Position numbers and translations under genes: made by a program. From Actinomycetota bacterium (GTDB lineage: Bacteria > Actinomycetota > Actinomycetes > Nanopelagicales > Nanopelagicaceae), in the NCBI GenBank assembly GCA_947449535.1, contig CANFRP010000002.1, positions 43,178 through 107,177 of the forward strand: DNA of 64,000 bases. The letters run 5' to 3'. The notes under the pieces were generated by a model. That model was not told where the DNA came from and searched no databases. It saw only the letters and a list, made by a program, of their open reading frames with translations. Below, piece after piece: positions 54,068 through 64,000 of the stretch. Position 1 is the stretch's first letter, and the number at the start of each line of letters is the position of its first letter.

Positions 54068-54790
54068 GTGAGTAGAGCAGGCCTAAATAAGGAGCCCGAG
54101 GATGTATCGGCGATGTTCGATGGCGTCGCAAAGCGCTATGACTTGCTCAATGACCTCTTAAGCCTTGGCCGCACTAAGGCTTGGCGAAAGAAGGCCACTA
54201 AGGTGATTAATCCTGGCCCGGGCATGAAAATCCTCGATATTGCAGCCGGAACTGGTTCTTCTAGTCGGCCACTGGCTGATGCGGGGGCGCAGGTAATCCC
54301 GATGGACTTCTCGGTGGGGATGCTCGAATCTGGTCGAAAGCGCCATCCCGATCTACCTTTTACTCAGGGCGATGCCCTGAAGCTTCCATTCGAAGATAAC
54401 CGCTTTGATGTGACGACCATCTCTTTTGGACTCCGAAATACCTCAGATCCCCAAAAAGCCTTGGCCGAAGCAGTTCGAGTTACCAAAATCGGTGGCCGAG
54501 TTGTTGTGGTCGAGTTTTCCTCCCCAACCAATCGAATATTTCGCACCATCTATATGCGCTATTTGATGCGCGCTATGCCCTGGGTTGCACGGAAGAGCTC
54601 TTCAAATCCAGAGGCATATATTTATTTAGCTGAATCGATTATTGCCTGGCCTGATCAAGCGGCGCTCGCAGATATTTTGCGCAAGGCGGGCTGGTCTCGA
54701 GTCGGCTGGACCAACCTCACCTTTGGAATTGTCGCAATCCACGAAGGCTTTAAAGAAGGCTTTAAAGAAGGCTTTAAAGCGAGCGCTTAG
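54068..54790 (+). CDS. menG: Demethylmenaquinone methyltransferase
   Basis: A 240-residue SAM-dependent enzyme of the UbiE/MenG family. It has [20 protein letters not shown] at the start, SAM motif [12 protein letters not shown] (about 55-66), and the UbiE-type [19 protein letters not shown] and VVVVEFSSP blocks. It adds the last methyl of menaquinone. I chose the GTG at 54068, where homologues begin; GAGAAT lies six bases upstream. The C-terminus ends in [14 protein letters not shown], encoded by a perfect 12-bp tandem repeat. Confidence 0.92.
   Translation: MSRAGLNKEPEDVSAMFDGVAKRYDLLNDLLSLGRTKAWRKKATKVINPGPGMKILDIAAGTGSSSRPLADAGAQVIPMDFSVGMLESGRKRHPDLPFTQGDALKLPFEDNRFDVTTISFGLRNTSDPQKALAEAVRVTKIGGRVVVVEFSSPTNRIFRTIYMRYLMRAMPWVARKSSSNPEAYIYLAESIIAWPDQAALADILRKAGWSRVGWTNLTFGIVAIHEGFKEGFKEGFKASA
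54743..54778 (+). repeat. Three perfect 12-bp tandem repeats at the end of menG
   Basis: GAAGGCTTTAAA occurs three times back to back at 54743-54754, 54755-54766 and 54767-54778. It keeps the frame and adds EGFK units to the protein tail just before the stop, so copy number could vary without harming the enzyme core. Confidence 0.9.
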
Positions 54791-54815
54791 AAATTGCGAG
54801 TGAAGAGCATCACGC

Positions 54816-54843
54816 TTGAATCCCGGCGTTGACCCCTTAGACT
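54816..54843 (+). promoter_or_regulatory. Promoter of the nuo operon
   Basis: TTGAAT (54816-54821), a 16-base spacer, then TAGACT (54838-54843), seven bases before the nuoA GTG. It is the most complete -35/-10 pair in the window and predicts a leaderless start for the whole nuo message. Confidence 0.6.
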
Positions 54844-54850
54844 CAATTAC

Positions 54851-55210
54851 GTGAATCCATATGTACCGATTCTTGCCATTGGGGCAATTGGCCTCGGATT
54901 CGGCATCTTCTCAGTTTTGGCCGCTGCGCTCACCGGTCCAAAACGCTACAACCGTGCTAAATCTGACGCCTACGAATGTGGAATCGAGCCATCCCCACAA
55001 GCTGCAGGTGGCGGACGATTCCCAGTGAAGTACTTCCTCACTGCGATGCTCTTTATCGTTTTTGATATTGAAATTGTCTTCCTTTATCCATGGGCAGTAA
55101 CTTTTGACCAGCTTGGATTATTTGGCCTGGTAGAAATGATCATATTTATTCTTACCGTTTTTGTTGCCTACGCATATGTCTGGCGTCGTGGTGGATTGGA
55201 ATGGGACTAG
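54851..55210 (+). CDS. nuoA: NADH-quinone oxidoreductase subunit A
   Basis: A 119-residue subunit with three membrane helices and the conserved SDAYECGIEPSPQAAGG loop (about 38-54), then the RFPVKYFLTAMLFIVFDIEI helix. It sits at the junction of the membrane and peripheral arms near the quinone site. First gene of the operon; the GTG start has the promoter -10 seven bases upstream. Confidence 0.95.
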   Translation: MNPYVPILAIGAIGLGFGIFSVLAAALTGPKRYNRAKSDAYECGIEPSPQAAGGGRFPVKYFLTAMLFIVFDIEIVFLYPWAVTFDQLGLFGLVEMIIFILTVFVAYAYVWRRGGLEWD

Positions 55211-55213
55211 CTC

Positions 55214-55768
55214 GTGGGTTTAGAAGAAAAATTACCTAGCGGATTCGCTCTTACGACCGTAGAAAAGCTTGCCGGTTATATGCGCAAGAACTCGCTCTGG
55301 CCCGCAACTTTTGGTCTTGCATGTTGCGCAATTGAAATGATGGCAGCCGGTGCTGGTCGTTATGACTTGGCACGTTTTGGAATGGAAGTTTTTCGCGCAT
55401 CCCCACGTCAAGCAGATTTAATGATTGTGGCAGGTCGAGTATCTAACAAGATGGCCCCAGTGCTTCGTCAGATTTATGATCAAATGGCTGCACCAAAATG
55501 GGTTATTGCAATGGGTGCCTGCGCATCATCTGGTGGAATGTTTAACAATTACGCAATCGTTCAAGGCGTTGATCACGTAGTGCCAGTAGATATTTATCTT
55601 CCCGGATGTCCACCGCGCCCAGAAATGTTGATGGATGCAATTCTTAAATTGCATGAACAGATCGGCAATGAAAAGCTTGGCGTTAATCGTGAGCAAGTTA
55701 TTCGTGAAGTAGAAGCTGCCGCACTCGCAGCAAAGCCAACTCACCAGATTCATGGACTTCTCGCATGA
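55214..55768 (+). CDS. nuoB: NADH-quinone oxidoreductase subunit B
   Basis: A 184-residue iron-sulfur subunit holding cluster N2, the last donor to quinone. Cysteines are in [22 protein letters not shown] and [10 protein letters not shown]. The GTG start comes three bases after nuoA; it overlaps nuoC by four bases. Confidence 0.96.
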   Translation: MGLEEKLPSGFALTTVEKLAGYMRKNSLWPATFGLACCAIEMMAAGAGRYDLARFGMEVFRASPRQADLMIVAGRVSNKMAPVLRQIYDQMAAPKWVIAMGACASSGGMFNNYAIVQGVDHVVPVDIYLPGCPPRPEMLMDAILKLHEQIGNEKLGVNREQVIREVEAAALAAKPTHQIHGLLA

Positions 55769-56400
55769 GCGAAGCAGGAATGTTCGGAGCGCACGGCACC
55801 GGCGATACATCAGGTTTTGGCGGATTAGTCCGTAGCGCTGCACAGACCGGCTCAACTGAGCGTCCCTACGGCGGATACTTTGATGAAGTTACTGATGATC
55901 TCGAGCGCGCCTACCCACTCTTTAGCGATGCGATCGAGCGAGTAGTTGTTGATCGCGGCGAACTCACACTTTATGTAAAGCGCGATCGCTTATTTGATGT
56001 TGCAAAAATTCTGCGCGATACACCAACTCTTCGCTTTGAAATGTGCATGGGAGTAAACGGAGTCCACTATCCGCAAGATTCTGGTCGAGAAATGCATGCG
56101 GTCTACTCGCTTCTTTCATTGACTCACAATCGTCGCATTCGACTAGAAGTTTGTGTTCCAGATTCTGATTCACACATTCCCTCACTCGTAGAAGTGTGGG
56201 CGGGAATCAATTGGCACGAGCGCGAAACTTTCGACATGTTCGGAATTATTTTTGATGGACATCCAGGACTCACACGCATTTTGATGCCAGATGATTGGCC
56301 TGGACATCCGCAACGCAAGGATTATCCGTTGGGTGGAATCGCCATTGAATATATCGGCGCAACAGTCCCCGCTCCGTCAGAACGGAGAAGTTACAGTTGA
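55765..56400 (+). CDS. nuoC: NADH-quinone oxidoreductase subunit C
   Basis: A 211-residue peripheral-arm subunit with the signature [20 protein letters not shown] and [18 protein letters not shown] at the end. The first 40 residues are an extension with no known fold, as in other actinobacterial NuoC. It is separate from NuoD, not fused as in E. coli. The stop overlaps the TTG start of nuoD. Confidence 0.95.
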   Translation: MSEAGMFGAHGTGDTSGFGGLVRSAAQTGSTERPYGGYFDEVTDDLERAYPLFSDAIERVVVDRGELTLYVKRDRLFDVAKILRDTPTLRFEMCMGVNGVHYPQDSGREMHAVYSLLSLTHNRRIRLEVCVPDSDSHIPSLVEVWAGINWHERETFDMFGIIFDGHPGLTRILMPDDWPGHPQRKDYPLGGIAIEYIGATVPAPSERRSYS

Positions 56401-57734
56401 GTACTCAAGATGCATATGCAACATCGCGTGAAACAACTGAAGGTCGCGTCTATTCAGTAACAGGTGGCGATTGGGATTCACTCACCACTGATATCGGCGC
56501 AACAAAAGAGGAGCGCGTAGTTGTAAATATGGGGCCACAGCACCCATCGACCCACGGGGTTCTTCGCCTCATTCTTGAACTTGAAGGCGAGACCGTGACG
56601 GAAGTGCGATGTGGAATTGGCTATCTCCATACGGGAATTGAAAAGAACGCGGAATATCGCACCTGGACTCAAGGCGTCACATTTGTAACTCGCATGGATT
56701 ATTTAGCTCCAATATTTAATGAAGCTGCATATTGTCTTGCCGTAGAAAAACTTTTGGGAATCACTAATGACATCCCAGAGCGCGCATCAATCATTCGCGT
56801 ATTGATGATGGAACTCAACCGCATCTCCTCTCACATGGTTGCACTTGGTACTGGAGCGCTAGAGCTTGGCGCACTTTCACCAATGATTTTCGCTTTCCGT
56901 GAGCGCGAGACCGTATTAGATCTCTTCGAGATGATCTCTGGTCTTCGTATGAATATGGCCTATATCCGTCCCGGTGGAGTTGCTCAAGATATTCCGACAG
57001 GTGGAGTAGCAAAGATTCGGGAAGCAGTTGCCAAGCTTCGCACCAATTTTAAAGACAACGAGAAGTTACTAATCGGAAACACCATTTGGATGAAGCGCAC
57101 CCAGAATATTGGTTATCTCGATCTTGCTGGCTGCACCACATTGGGCGTCACTGGTCCGGTGCTTCGCTCCGCTGGTTTGCCGTGGGATCTCCGCAAAATT
57201 CAACCTTACTGTGGCTATGAAAATTATGAATTTGATGTTGTCACTACAGATACGTGTGATGTCTACGGTCGCTTCTTAATTCGTATGAAAGAGCTTGAGC
57301 AATCACTTCGCATCATCGAACAAGCCTGCGACAAATTAGATGCAACTGCCGGCCAGCCAGTAATGGTTGCCGATAAGAAAATTGCTTGGCCAGCGCAGCT
57401 CGCTGTTGGCGCAGATGGAATGGGTAACTCACTTGCGCACATTCGCGAAATCATGGGCGAATCCATGGAATCACTCATTCACCACTTCAAACTCGTTACC
57501 GAAGGATTTAAAGTTCCCGCAGGTCAGGTTTACGTTGCAGTTGAATCACCACGCGGCGAAACTGGTGTGCACCTGGTTTCTGACGGTGGAACACATCCCT
57601 ATCGCGTCCATTTCCGCGAACCATCTTTTAACAATCTGCAATCAACATCTGCAATGTGCGAAGGTAGCATGATCGCTGATGTCATCGGCGCAGTTGCATC
57701 TATCGATCCAGTTATGGGTGGAGTTGATCGCTAA
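56397..57734 (+). CDS. nuoD: NADH-quinone oxidoreductase subunit D
   Basis: A 445-residue subunit related to the large hydrogenase subunit, forming the quinone pocket with Nuo[21 protein letters not shown] (about 44-63), the pocket loop with GYLHTGIEK, and [16 protein letters not shown] near the C-terminus. The start is TTG, four bases before the nuoC stop (TTGA overlap), the least common start codon in this operon. Confidence 0.95.
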   Translation: MSTQDAYATSRETTEGRVYSVTGGDWDSLTTDIGATKEERVVVNMGPQHPSTHGVLRLILELEGETVTEVRCGIGYLHTGIEKNAEYRTWTQGVTFVTRMDYLAPIFNEAAYCLAVEKLLGITNDIPERASIIRVLMMELNRISSHMVALGTGALELGALSPMIFAFRERETVLDLFEMISGLRMNMAYIRPGGVAQDIPTGGVAKIREAVAKLRTNFKDNEKLLIGNTIWMKRTQNIGYLDLAGCTTLGVTGPVLRSAGLPWDLRKIQPYCGYENYEFDVVTTDTCDVYGRFLIRMKELEQSLRIIEQACDKLDATAGQPVMVADKKIAWPAQLAVGADGMGNSLAHIREIMGESMESLIHHFKLVTEGFKVPAGQVYVAVESPRGETGVHLVSDGGTHPYRVHFREPSFNNLQSTSAMCEGSMIADVIGAVASIDPVMGGVDR

Positions 57735-58363
57735 TGCCATTTACCTCAGAACACGAAGCCACGATGGATACGATCATTGCAAAGTATCCAAAATCTCGCT
57801 CTGCGATCATGCCGCTTCTGCACTTCGCACAAGCTGTTGATGGATATGTCACTCCTGCATCTATCGAAAAGATTGCGGAAAAGTTAGAGCTCTCTACTGC
57901 TGAAGTCACCGCGGTTTCTACTTTCTATACGCAGTATCAATCAAAGCCAGTGGGCGAATATCACGTAGGTGTATGTATTAATACCTTATGTGCAGTCATG
58001 GGCGGCGATGCAATTTATGAAAGTGTTACTGAGCATCTGGGAATTTCGAATCATGAAACCACAAGTGATGGCAAAGTTTCAATCGAACGAATTGAGTGCA
58101 ACGCAGCTTGTGACTATGCACCAGTGGTTATGGTCAACTGGGAGTTCTACGATAACCAGACTCCACAGAGCGTTCGTGATTTAGTTGATGGCGCACGCAC
58201 CGGCAATCCACCAGCTCCCACTCGTGGACCTAAAACTCTTCGTACCTGGAAACAGAACTCAGCAGTTCTTGCCGGAATTTCAGATGGCCTAGCAAATGAA
58301 GGCGTATCTGCGGGTGAGCCATCAAAGCTTGGACTCAACATCGCTGCGAAAGGTGGAAAGTAA
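57734..58363 (+). CDS. nuoE: NADH-quinone oxidoreductase subunit E
   Basis: A 209-residue thioredoxin-like subunit with the [2Fe-2S] cluster N1a ligands in CINTLC (two Cys) and CNAACDYAP (two Cys), the usual C-x4-C and C-x3-C pairs. The C-terminal 60 residues are a low-complexity tail beyond the fold, as in other actinobacteria. Starts one base inside nuoD (TAATG). Confidence 0.95.
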   Translation: MPFTSEHEATMDTIIAKYPKSRSAIMPLLHFAQAVDGYVTPASIEKIAEKLELSTAEVTAVSTFYTQYQSKPVGEYHVGVCINTLCAVMGGDAIYESVTEHLGISNHETTSDGKVSIERIECNAACDYAPVVMVNWEFYDNQTPQSVRDLVDGARTGNPPAPTRGPKTLRTWKQNSAVLAGISDGLANEGVSAGEPSKLGLNIAAKGGK

Positions 58364-59664
58364 TGACTCAGTTAACTCCTGTACTTTCCGCTAACTGGAA
58401 CGATTCAGATTCATTTACTATCGCTGGCTATAAGCGTGCTGGTGGCTATGCCGCCGTAACCAAGGCGCTTGCCATGCAGCCTGATGAAGTCATTCAGCTT
58501 GTTAAAGATGCCGGACTTCGCGGTCGTGGTGGAGCCGGATTCCCAACCGGAATGAAGTGGGGATTTATTCCACAAGGCGACAATAAAGAGCATTACTTAG
58601 TTGTGAATGCTGATGAATCAGAGCCTGGCACTTGCAAAGATATGCCACTTCTTTTGGCCAATCCACATGTATTAATAGAAGGCATGATAATTGCTTCATA
58701 TGCAATTCGCGCCAACCATGCATTTATTTATTTGCGCGGCGAAGTCGTTCACGTATTTCGTCGCGTGCAACAAGCGATTGAAGATGCATGCGCGGCTGGA
58801 CTTCTCGGCAAAAATATTGGCGGTAAGGGATTTGATCTCGAACTCACGCTTCACGCAGGAGCTGGCGCCTATATCTGCGGTGAAGAAACTGCGCTTCTAG
58901 ATTCACTTGAAGGATTCCGCGGACAACCACGTTTGCGCCCACCTTTCCCAGCGATTGCTGGACTGTATGCAAAACCAACAGTTGTAAATAACGTTGAATC
59001 AATCGCTTCAGTGCCTGCCATTATTAACAATGGCGTTGAGTGGTTTAACTCGATGGGCACCGAGAAGAGCAAAGGCTTTACTTTGTACTCACTATCGGGC
59101 CATGTCACCAACCCCGGACAATTTGAAGCACCGCTCGGAATTACACTTCGCGAATTACTCGATCTTGCAGGTGGAGTTCGCAAGGGCCATCAGATTAAAT
59201 TCTGGACACCAGGTGGATCATCAACTCCAATGTTTACTGCCGAGCATCTCGATATCCCGTTGGATTACGAAGGTGTATCTGCCGCCGGCTCGATGCTTGG
59301 CACAAAAGCACTTCAAATATTTGATGAGACAACATGTGTTCTTCGTGCAGCTCTTCGCTGGACTGAGTTCTATAAGCATGAATCCTGTGGAAAGTGCACC
59401 CCGTGCCGCGAAGGTACTTGGTGGTTAGTACAAATGCTTAAAGATCTGGAAGCAGGTAAGGGAACCGAAGCTGATCTTGAGAAATTATTAGATCTCTGCG
59501 ACAACATTGCCGGACGTTCTTTCTGCGCTCTGGCTGATGGCGCAGTTGCTCCCATCATCTCTTCGCTTAAGTATTTCCGTGATGAATACATCGCCCATCA
59601 AACTCAAGGTGGATGCCCATTTGATCCAGCAGCTTCAACACTTTTTGAATCGGTGGCTCACTAA
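58363..59664 (+). CDS. nuoF: NADH-quinone oxidoreductase subunit F (NADH/FMN-binding)
   Basis: A 433-residue subunit that takes electrons from NADH. FMN/NADH blocks [18 protein letters not shown] and [19 protein letters not shown], and the N3 [4Fe-4S] cysteines in [14 protein letters not shown] with a fourth Cys in the following [10 protein letters not shown]. Starts and ends with TAATG overlaps. Confidence 0.97.
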   Translation: MTQLTPVLSANWNDSDSFTIAGYKRAGGYAAVTKALAMQPDEVIQLVKDAGLRGRGGAGFPTGMKWGFIPQGDNKEHYLVVNADESEPGTCKDMPLLLANPHVLIEGMIIASYAIRANHAFIYLRGEVVHVFRRVQQAIEDACAAGLLGKNIGGKGFDLELTLHAGAGAYICGEETALLDSLEGFRGQPRLRPPFPAIAGLYAKPTVVNNVESIASVPAIINNGVEWFNSMGTEKSKGFTLYSLSGHVTNPGQFEAPLGITLRELLDLAGGVRKGHQIKFWTPGGSSTPMFTAEHLDIPLDYEGVSAAGSMLGTKALQIFDETTCVLRAALRWTEFYKHESCGKCTPCREGTWWLVQMLKDLEAGKGTEADLEKLLDLCDNIAGRSFCALADGAVAPIISSLKYFRDEYIAHQTQGGCPFDPAASTLFESVAH

Positions 59665-62009
59665 TGACAACTGAAACTTCAACAGCTGTAGAAATTGAGA
59701 TGATCACCATCGTCATCGATGGATTTGAAATTACCGTTCCCAAAGGCACCCTCGTTATTCGCGCCGCAGAAAAATTAGGAATTCAAATTCCACGCTTCTG
59801 TGATCACCCACTTCTCGATCCAGCTGGTGCTTGTCGTCAATGCTTAGTAGATATTGAAATCAATGGTCGCGCATTTCCTAAGCCACAAGCTTCCTGCACT
59901 ATTCCAGTTGAAAACGGCATGATTGTTAAAACTCAGCTCACCTCTCCGGTCGCAGATAAAGCGCAGAAAGGCGTCATGGAGTTGTTGTTAATCAACCACC
60001 CATTGGATTGCCCAGTCTGCGATAAGGGTGGGGAATGTCCGCTACAGAATCAAGCGATGAGCAATGGTCGTAGCGAATCTCGCTTTGAAGGCGTAAAGCG
60101 CACATTCGATAAGCCAGTGCCAATCTCTTCCCAAGTTCTCTTGGATCGAGAGCGCTGTGTGCTCTGTGCGCGATGTACTCGATTCTCCGAGCAAATTGCT
60201 GGCGATCCATTTATCACTTTGAATGAACGTGGCGCGCTTCAGCAAGTCGGAATTTACGAGAATGATCCATTCAATTCTTATTTCTCTGGAAACACTGTTC
60301 AAATCTGCCCAGTGGGCGCACTCACCGGAACTTCTTATCGATTCCGTGCACGTCCATTCGATTTAGTTTCGACGCCATCTGCATGTGAGCACTGTGCATC
60401 TGGTTGCTCGATGCGTACCGATATTCGCCGCGGCAAAACTCTCCGTCGCCTCGCCGGCGATGACGCTTCAGTCAATGAAGAATGGAACTGCGATAAGGGC
60501 CGTTGGGCATTTAAATATGTAAACAATCGTGAACGCTTAGCCACACCTATGGTTCGCGGAGATGATGGCGAATTGCACGAAACTTCTTGGCCACACGCAC
60601 TTGAAGTTGCAGCTGCTGGACTTAAGGGCAAGCGTGCTGCGGTACTCACTGGTGGTCGCGTTACATTAGAAGATGCCTATGGCTACAGCAAATTTGCTCG
60701 CCTGGCATTGGGAACAAACGATATTGATTTCCGAGCACGCCCACACACTGATGAGGAAGCCTCATTCCTTGCCGCAGTTGCGCAAACTGCAACAACAACA
60801 TATTCCGATCTTGATAAAGCTGATCATGTTGTACTTCTTGGCTTTGAGCCGGAAGACGAATCACCAATTGTTTTCTTGCGTTTGTATAAGAAAGTTCGTA
60901 AAGGCAAGTTAATTATTACTACTGATGCGCCCTTCGCAAGTCGAGGTAGCCTGAAGCTCAACGCTCATCGGGCAAAGGTTTCTGAAATCTCCGGGCTCAC
61001 TTCTAAATCAGTCGTGATGGTAGGAGAGCGCTTAGCGGAGACTCCTGGTGCACTTTCTGCCGCACTGGAATTAGTGAATAAGTCCGGTGCAAAAATTGCT
61101 TGGGTTCCACGTCGCGCTGGCGAACGTGGTGCACTTCAAGCTGGTGCAATTTCCAATCTTCTTCCCGGCGGTCGCCCAACTTCTGATAACGCTGCACGTG
61201 TAGATATTTCAACTGCGTGGGGAGTAAGCACACTTCCTTCAGATAAAGGTCGCTCAACTTCTGAGATACTTCACGCCCTTACACTGGATTCAGATGATCC
61301 GAAAGCACTAGATGCAGTCGTGATTGGCGGCGTTGACCCACTCGATATTTCGGCAGATGCGCTCTCCCAATTACTCAATACTTTTATTGTCTCACTTGAA
61401 CTTTCACATAGCGCAATCACTGCTGTGGCCGATGTAGTTCTTCCTGTTGCCGCAGTCGTTGAGAAGAGCGGAACTTTCCTTGATTGGGAGGGTCGTGCCC
61501 GCTCCTTTGAGAAGGCAATCGAAGAGTCACTCAACCGAAGTGATGTACGAATCCTGTCAATGCTCGCTGATCAACTAGGTGCATCCATAAATCTTCCAAC
61601 TGTTGCTGCTACCCGCCGGGAAATTGAATCACTCGGCAATTGGGATGGTGCGCGCATTACCTTTGATAAGAGCGCAATAACACCTGAAAACTCAGTGTCA
61701 GGAAATGAAGCAATTCTTACTTCATGGCGCCAATTACTCGACCTCGGAACGCTTCAAGGGGGAGAAGATAATTTGGCAGGCACTGCTCGCCCAGCTACTG
61801 CGCATATCTCTGTGGGCCGCGCAACAAAGCTTGGTGTCACCGACGGTGATCTAATAAAGATTTCTAATTCATTTGGCTCTATTACTTTGCCGGTGGAAAT
61901 TTCCGAGATGAATGATTCCGATATCTGGGCTCCGCGAAACTCCATTAACTCTCAGTTGATGGCTAACCTCGGCGCCGTTCAAGGTGTAGTTACGGTGGTT
62001 AAAGCATGA
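59664..62009 (+). CDS. nuoG: NADH-quinone oxidoreductase subunit G
   Basis: A 781-residue iron-sulfur subunit. Cluster ligands: N1b in [16 protein letters not shown]5 in [15 protein letters not shown]4 in CVLCARC with a later Cys in [10 protein letters not shown], and a further CEHCASGC loop (about 247-254) like cluster N7. The C-terminal half is a shortened molybdopterin-oxidoreductase-like domain without cofactor. The N7-type loop is kept, as in some other bacteria. Confidence 0.95.
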   Translation: MTTETSTAVEIEMITIVIDGFEITVPKGTLVIRAAEKLGIQIPRFCDHPLLDPAGACRQCLVDIEINGRAFPKPQASCTIPVENGMIVKTQLTSPVADKAQKGVMELLLINHPLDCPVCDKGGECPLQNQAMSNGRSESRFEGVKRTFDKPVPISSQVLLDRERCVLCARCTRFSEQIAGDPFITLNERGALQQVGIYENDPFNSYFSGNTVQICPVGALTGTSYRFRARPFDLVSTPSACEHCASGCSMRTDIRRGKTLRRLAGDDASVNEEWNCDKGRWAFKYVNNRERLATPMVRGDDGELHETSWPHALEVAAAGLKGKRAAVLTGGRVTLEDAYGYSKFARLALGTNDIDFRARPHTDEEASFLAAVAQTATTTYSDLDKADHVVLLGFEPEDESPIVFLRLYKKVRKGKLIITTDAPFASRGSLKLNAHRAKVSEISGLTSKSVVMVGERLAETPGALSAALELVNKSGAKIAWVPRRAGERGALQAGAISNLLPGGRPTSDNAARVDISTAWGVSTLPSDKGRSTSEILHALTLDSDDPKALDAVVIGGVDPLDISADALSQLLNTFIVSLELSHSAITAVADVVLPVAAVVEKSGTFLDWEGRARSFEKAIEESLNRSDVRILSMLADQLGASINLPTVAATRREIESLGNWDGARITFDKSAITPENSVSGNEAILTSWRQLLDLGTLQGGEDNLAGTARPATAHISVGRATKLGVTDGDLIKISNSFGSITLPVEISEMNDSDIWAPRNSINSQLMANLGAVQGVVTVVKA

Positions 62010-63229
62010 ATCCAGTAGATCTTTTAGGAAATGATCCTGGCTGGCTAATTGCCGCAAAGGGTGGTCTTGTTTTTGCGGTGTGCGTATTGCTCACGCTGAT
62101 GGCGGTATGGGGAGAGCGTCGCATTGTCGGCCGGATGCAACAGCGCCTCGGCCCAAATCGTGTGGGTCCTTTTGGTTTGGTTCAAGCACTTGCCGATGGT
62201 GTGAAGTTAGCGCTGAAGGAAGATCTCATTCCGAAAGCTGCTGATCGAGTTGTCTTTGTTATCGCACCGGTTATTTCTGCGGCAACATGTTTTATGTCTT
62301 TCGCGGTAATTCCCTTAACTGGCAAAGTAACAATGTTTGGCCATGAGACAGTAATGCAATTGACCGATCTGCCAGTGGGTGTTCTCTACATCCTTGCTGT
62401 TGCATCAGTTGGTGTTTATGGAATCGTTCTTGCAGGTTGGTCTTCTGGCTCTACCTATCCATTGCTTGGCGGATTGCGTTCTAGCGCACAAGTTATTTCC
62501 TATGAAGTAGCGATGGGCCTCTCTTTAGTTGCTGTCTTTATTTACTCCGGCTCGATGTCGACTTCAAAAATTGTCGCCGCGCAAGATCACTGGTGGTTTG
62601 CAGTAACGCTCTTCCCTTCATTTGTTATCTATGCAATTTCTATGGTCGGTGAGACCAACCGCGCCCCATTTGATTTAGCTGAAGCTGAAGGTGAGCTCGT
62701 GGGTGGATTCCACACCGAATATTCATCACTTAAATTCGCACTCTTCTTTCTAGCCGAATACGTCAACATTGTTGCGGTATCAGCACTTGCGACCACCCTC
62801 TTCTTGGGCGGATATCACGCCTTCCCTGGTCTTGGATTTACCGAGAGCTGGCTCGGCGGCTGGTTTACGGTGGTCTGGTTCTTCATAAAAGTTATTGGAT
62901 TCTTCTTTATCTTCGTCTGGCTTCGCGGAACGCTTCCACGCCTTCGCTATGACCAGTTCATGCAATTTGGTTGGAAGATTTTGATTCCCGCCTCACTGCT
63001 CTGGATCATGGTTGTCTCAACACTTCGTGTCATGTCACAACGTGGCGAACCTCCTGCAGTAATTGCAGCATTTACTTTTGGCGTAGTTTTAATCATTCTC
63101 TTCGCATCGAGCGCACTTGATAACGCCAAGAAGAAGCGTCTTGCCGAGTTCGAAGAAGTAGATGCACCAAAGCCATCTTTCCCGGTTCCATCCATTCCAT
63201 CGACACACGAGTTAAGTCAGGGAAATTAA
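62006..63229 (+). CDS. nuoH: NADH-quinone oxidoreductase subunit H
   Basis: A 407-residue membrane subunit with about eight helices linking the quinone site to the proton channels. [20 protein letters not shown] (about 43-62), the quinone loop [20 protein letters not shown] and [21 protein letters not shown] 60-residue cytoplasmic tail rich in charged residues and proline follows the last helix, longer than in E. coli but usual in actinobacteria. Confidence 0.96.
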   Translation: MNPVDLLGNDPGWLIAAKGGLVFAVCVLLTLMAVWGERRIVGRMQQRLGPNRVGPFGLVQALADGVKLALKEDLIPKAADRVVFVIAPVISAATCFMSFAVIPLTGKVTMFGHETVMQLTDLPVGVLYILAVASVGVYGIVLAGWSSGSTYPLLGGLRSSAQVISYEVAMGLSLVAVFIYSGSMSTSKIVAAQDHWWFAVTLFPSFVIYAISMVGETNRAPFDLAEAEGELVGGFHTEYSSLKFALFFLAEYVNIVAVSALATTLFLGGYHAFPGLGFTESWLGGWFTVVWFFIKVIGFFFIFVWLRGTLPRLRYDQFMQFGWKILIPASLLWIMVVSTLRVMSQRGEPPAVIAAFTFGVVLIILFASSALDNAKKKRLAEFEEVDAPKPSFPVPSIPSTHELSQGN

Positions 63230-63230
63230 T

Positions 63231-63869
63231 ATGAGCGATAATTTTCTTGAGCCCGCTGGTCGCAAGGACCTCGGCCTGACCGCAGCAGCAAATAGCAATA
63301 AGCCACTTACTGCTGAAGATAAGAAAGAGTCGAGCTTTATCAAGCAACTTTTGGGGTTCTGGATTACTTTCATTACCCAATTTAAGAAAGTAACAACCGT
63401 TCAGTATCCAGAAGTAAAAGAGCCAACCGCAGAACGTTTCCACGGGCGCCACCAACTCAATCGCTACGACGATGGTTTAGAAAAATGCATTGGATGCGAA
63501 CTCTGTGCTTGGGCGTGCCCAGCAGATGCCATTATGGTGGAAGGCGCTGCTAACACTGATGAGGAACGTTTCTCTCCGGGAGAGCGATATGGCAAGGTTT
63601 ATCAAATTAACTATCTGCGCTGCGTCTTCTGCGGATTATGTATTGAAGCCTGTCCTACCCGAGCGCTCACTATGACTAATGAATATGAGTTGGCAGATAG
63701 TTCGCGCGAGAAATTAATTTTTGAGAAGGATGATCTCTTGGGACCGCTTCGCCAAGGAATGATTCCTGCTCCGCATCCGATGTATCCAGAGAAAGATCAC
63801 ATCGCTTATTACCGCGGTGAAGTCACTGGCTCGCATCCTTCACAGGCGCCATCGGGTGAGGGCAAGTAA
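63231..63869 (+). CDS. nuoI: NADH-quinone oxidoreductase subunit I
   Basis: A 212-residue ferredoxin-like subunit with two [4Fe-4S] clusters (N6a, N6b) in [16 protein letters not shown] and [16 protein letters not shown]. It passes electrons from NuoG to NuoB. The roughly 35-residue N-terminal extension and the tail after residue 180 lie outside the fold. Starts one base after the nuoH stop. Confidence 0.96.
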   Translation: MSDNFLEPAGRKDLGLTAAANSNKPLTAEDKKESSFIKQLLGFWITFITQFKKVTTVQYPEVKEPTAERFHGRHQLNRYDDGLEKCIGCELCAWACPADAIMVEGAANTDEERFSPGERYGKVYQINYLRCVFCGLCIEACPTRALTMTNEYELADSSREKLIFEKDDLLGPLRQGMIPAPHPMYPEKDHIAYYRGEVTGSHPSQAPSGEGK

Positions 63870-63871
63870 GG

Positions 63872-64000
63872 ATGATAAATCTCGCACTTGAATTAGGTCG
63901 TACCGAAAATCCAGAAGCCGTAATGTTCTGGATCCTTGCGCCACTTGCCGCACTTGCCGCGCTAGGAATGCTCTTTGCGAAGAAAGCAGTTCACTCCGCT
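63872..64000 (+). CDS. nuoJ: NADH-quinone oxidoreductase subunit J (cut by window edge)
   Basis: The first 43 codons of a frame still open at the window end. The peptide has a short polar start, then a membrane helix beginning FWILAPLAALAALGMLFAKK, which matches the NuoJ N-terminus. Position straight after nuoI in the standard nuo order supports this. A GTAAGG ribosome site precedes the ATG and overlaps the nuoI stop. Confidence 0.85.
   Translation, partial: MINLALELGRTENPEAVMFWILAPLAALAALGMLFAKKAVHSA

Noticed and set aside
53985..54131. Extended bioY and extended menG (53999-54067) N-termini
   Set aside because: The two extensions overlap each other on opposite strands and have no resemblance to either family; proper starts with local signals exist at 53984 and 54068.
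54829..54834. TTGACC as the -35 of the nuo promoter
   Set aside because: It is only three bases from the TAGACT box; TTGAAT at 54816 has correct spacing.
1..64000. tRNA, rRNA, CRISPR arrays, insertion sequences, prophage genes
   Set aside because: Read for cloverleaf T-arm sequence, regular short repeats, transposase or integrase motifs; none was found in the short gaps.

Overview
The window looks like a chromosome segment of a small, AT-leaning actinobacterium. It is most consistent with the freshwater acI lineage (order Nanopelagicales, for example Candidatus Planktophila); this placement is inference from gene content and order, not from a search. Supporting points are actinobacterial gene orders (tilS-hpt-ftsH-folEPBK; panC-nadB-nadC-coaX-lysS-...-clpC-mutY-radA; phosphatase-TlpA-CcdA-ResB-CcsA followed by the men genes), a bacterial XPB helicase with its helicase-associated partner, an actinobacterial N-acetylglutamate synthase, and very tight packing. 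No rRNA, tRNA, CRISPR, transposase or phage gene was seen, and no gene-free stretch exceeds about 200 bp.

Layout. 1-6.9 kb: end of a repeat-rich protein, an RNA methyltransferase, an EamA transporter, a D-Ala-D-Ala carboxypeptidase, heme O synthase, MetZ and a two-gene ABC exporter. 6.9-19.7 kb: an NlpC/P60 wall hydrolase, tilS-hpt-ftsH, the folate set folE-folP-folB-folK, panC, nadB-nadC, coaX and lysS. 19.7-25.9 kb: argA, then an accessory island with an ECF sigma factor, a membrane anti-sigma-like protein, a small secreted protein and a 1175-residue secreted serine protease. 26-31.5 kb: clpC, mutY, radA and a cysteine-rich unknown. 31.5-36 kb: proC, a secreted unknown, a large secreted metalloprotease-like protein and a glutaredoxin-like protein. 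36-41.7 kb: XPB helicase, M20 peptidase, helicase-associated protein, HAD phosphatase. 41.7-46 kb: System II cytochrome c maturation. 46-54.8 kb: CBS protein, small membrane protein, and menaquinone synthesis (menA, E, B, C, D, F, G) with bioY. 54.8 kb to the end: nuoA to nuoJ (cut), the proton-pumping NADH dehydrogenase.

Functionally the right half is a respiratory block: NADH dehydrogenase, the menaquinone it reduces, and the cytochrome c assembly proteins; ctaB near the left end serves heme synthesis for the terminal oxidase. The left half is mainly cofactor synthesis (folate, pantothenate/CoA, NAD) and housekeeping.

The most interesting region is 20.2-25.8 kb. The 194-bp gap between the two divergent secreted-protein genes carries, on each strand, a GAACC-N16-CGTC element with the same 17-base distance between GAAC and CGTC. 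That is the shape of an ECF sigma promoter, and the ECF sigma gene lies just beside it. I propose a self-contained cell-surface regulon (sigma, anti-sigma, secreted protein, secreted protease). Two genome-wide traits also show: a TANNNT hexamer 6-8 bases before many start codons (leaderless mRNAs), and convergent genes that meet or overlap at their stop codons with almost no terminators.
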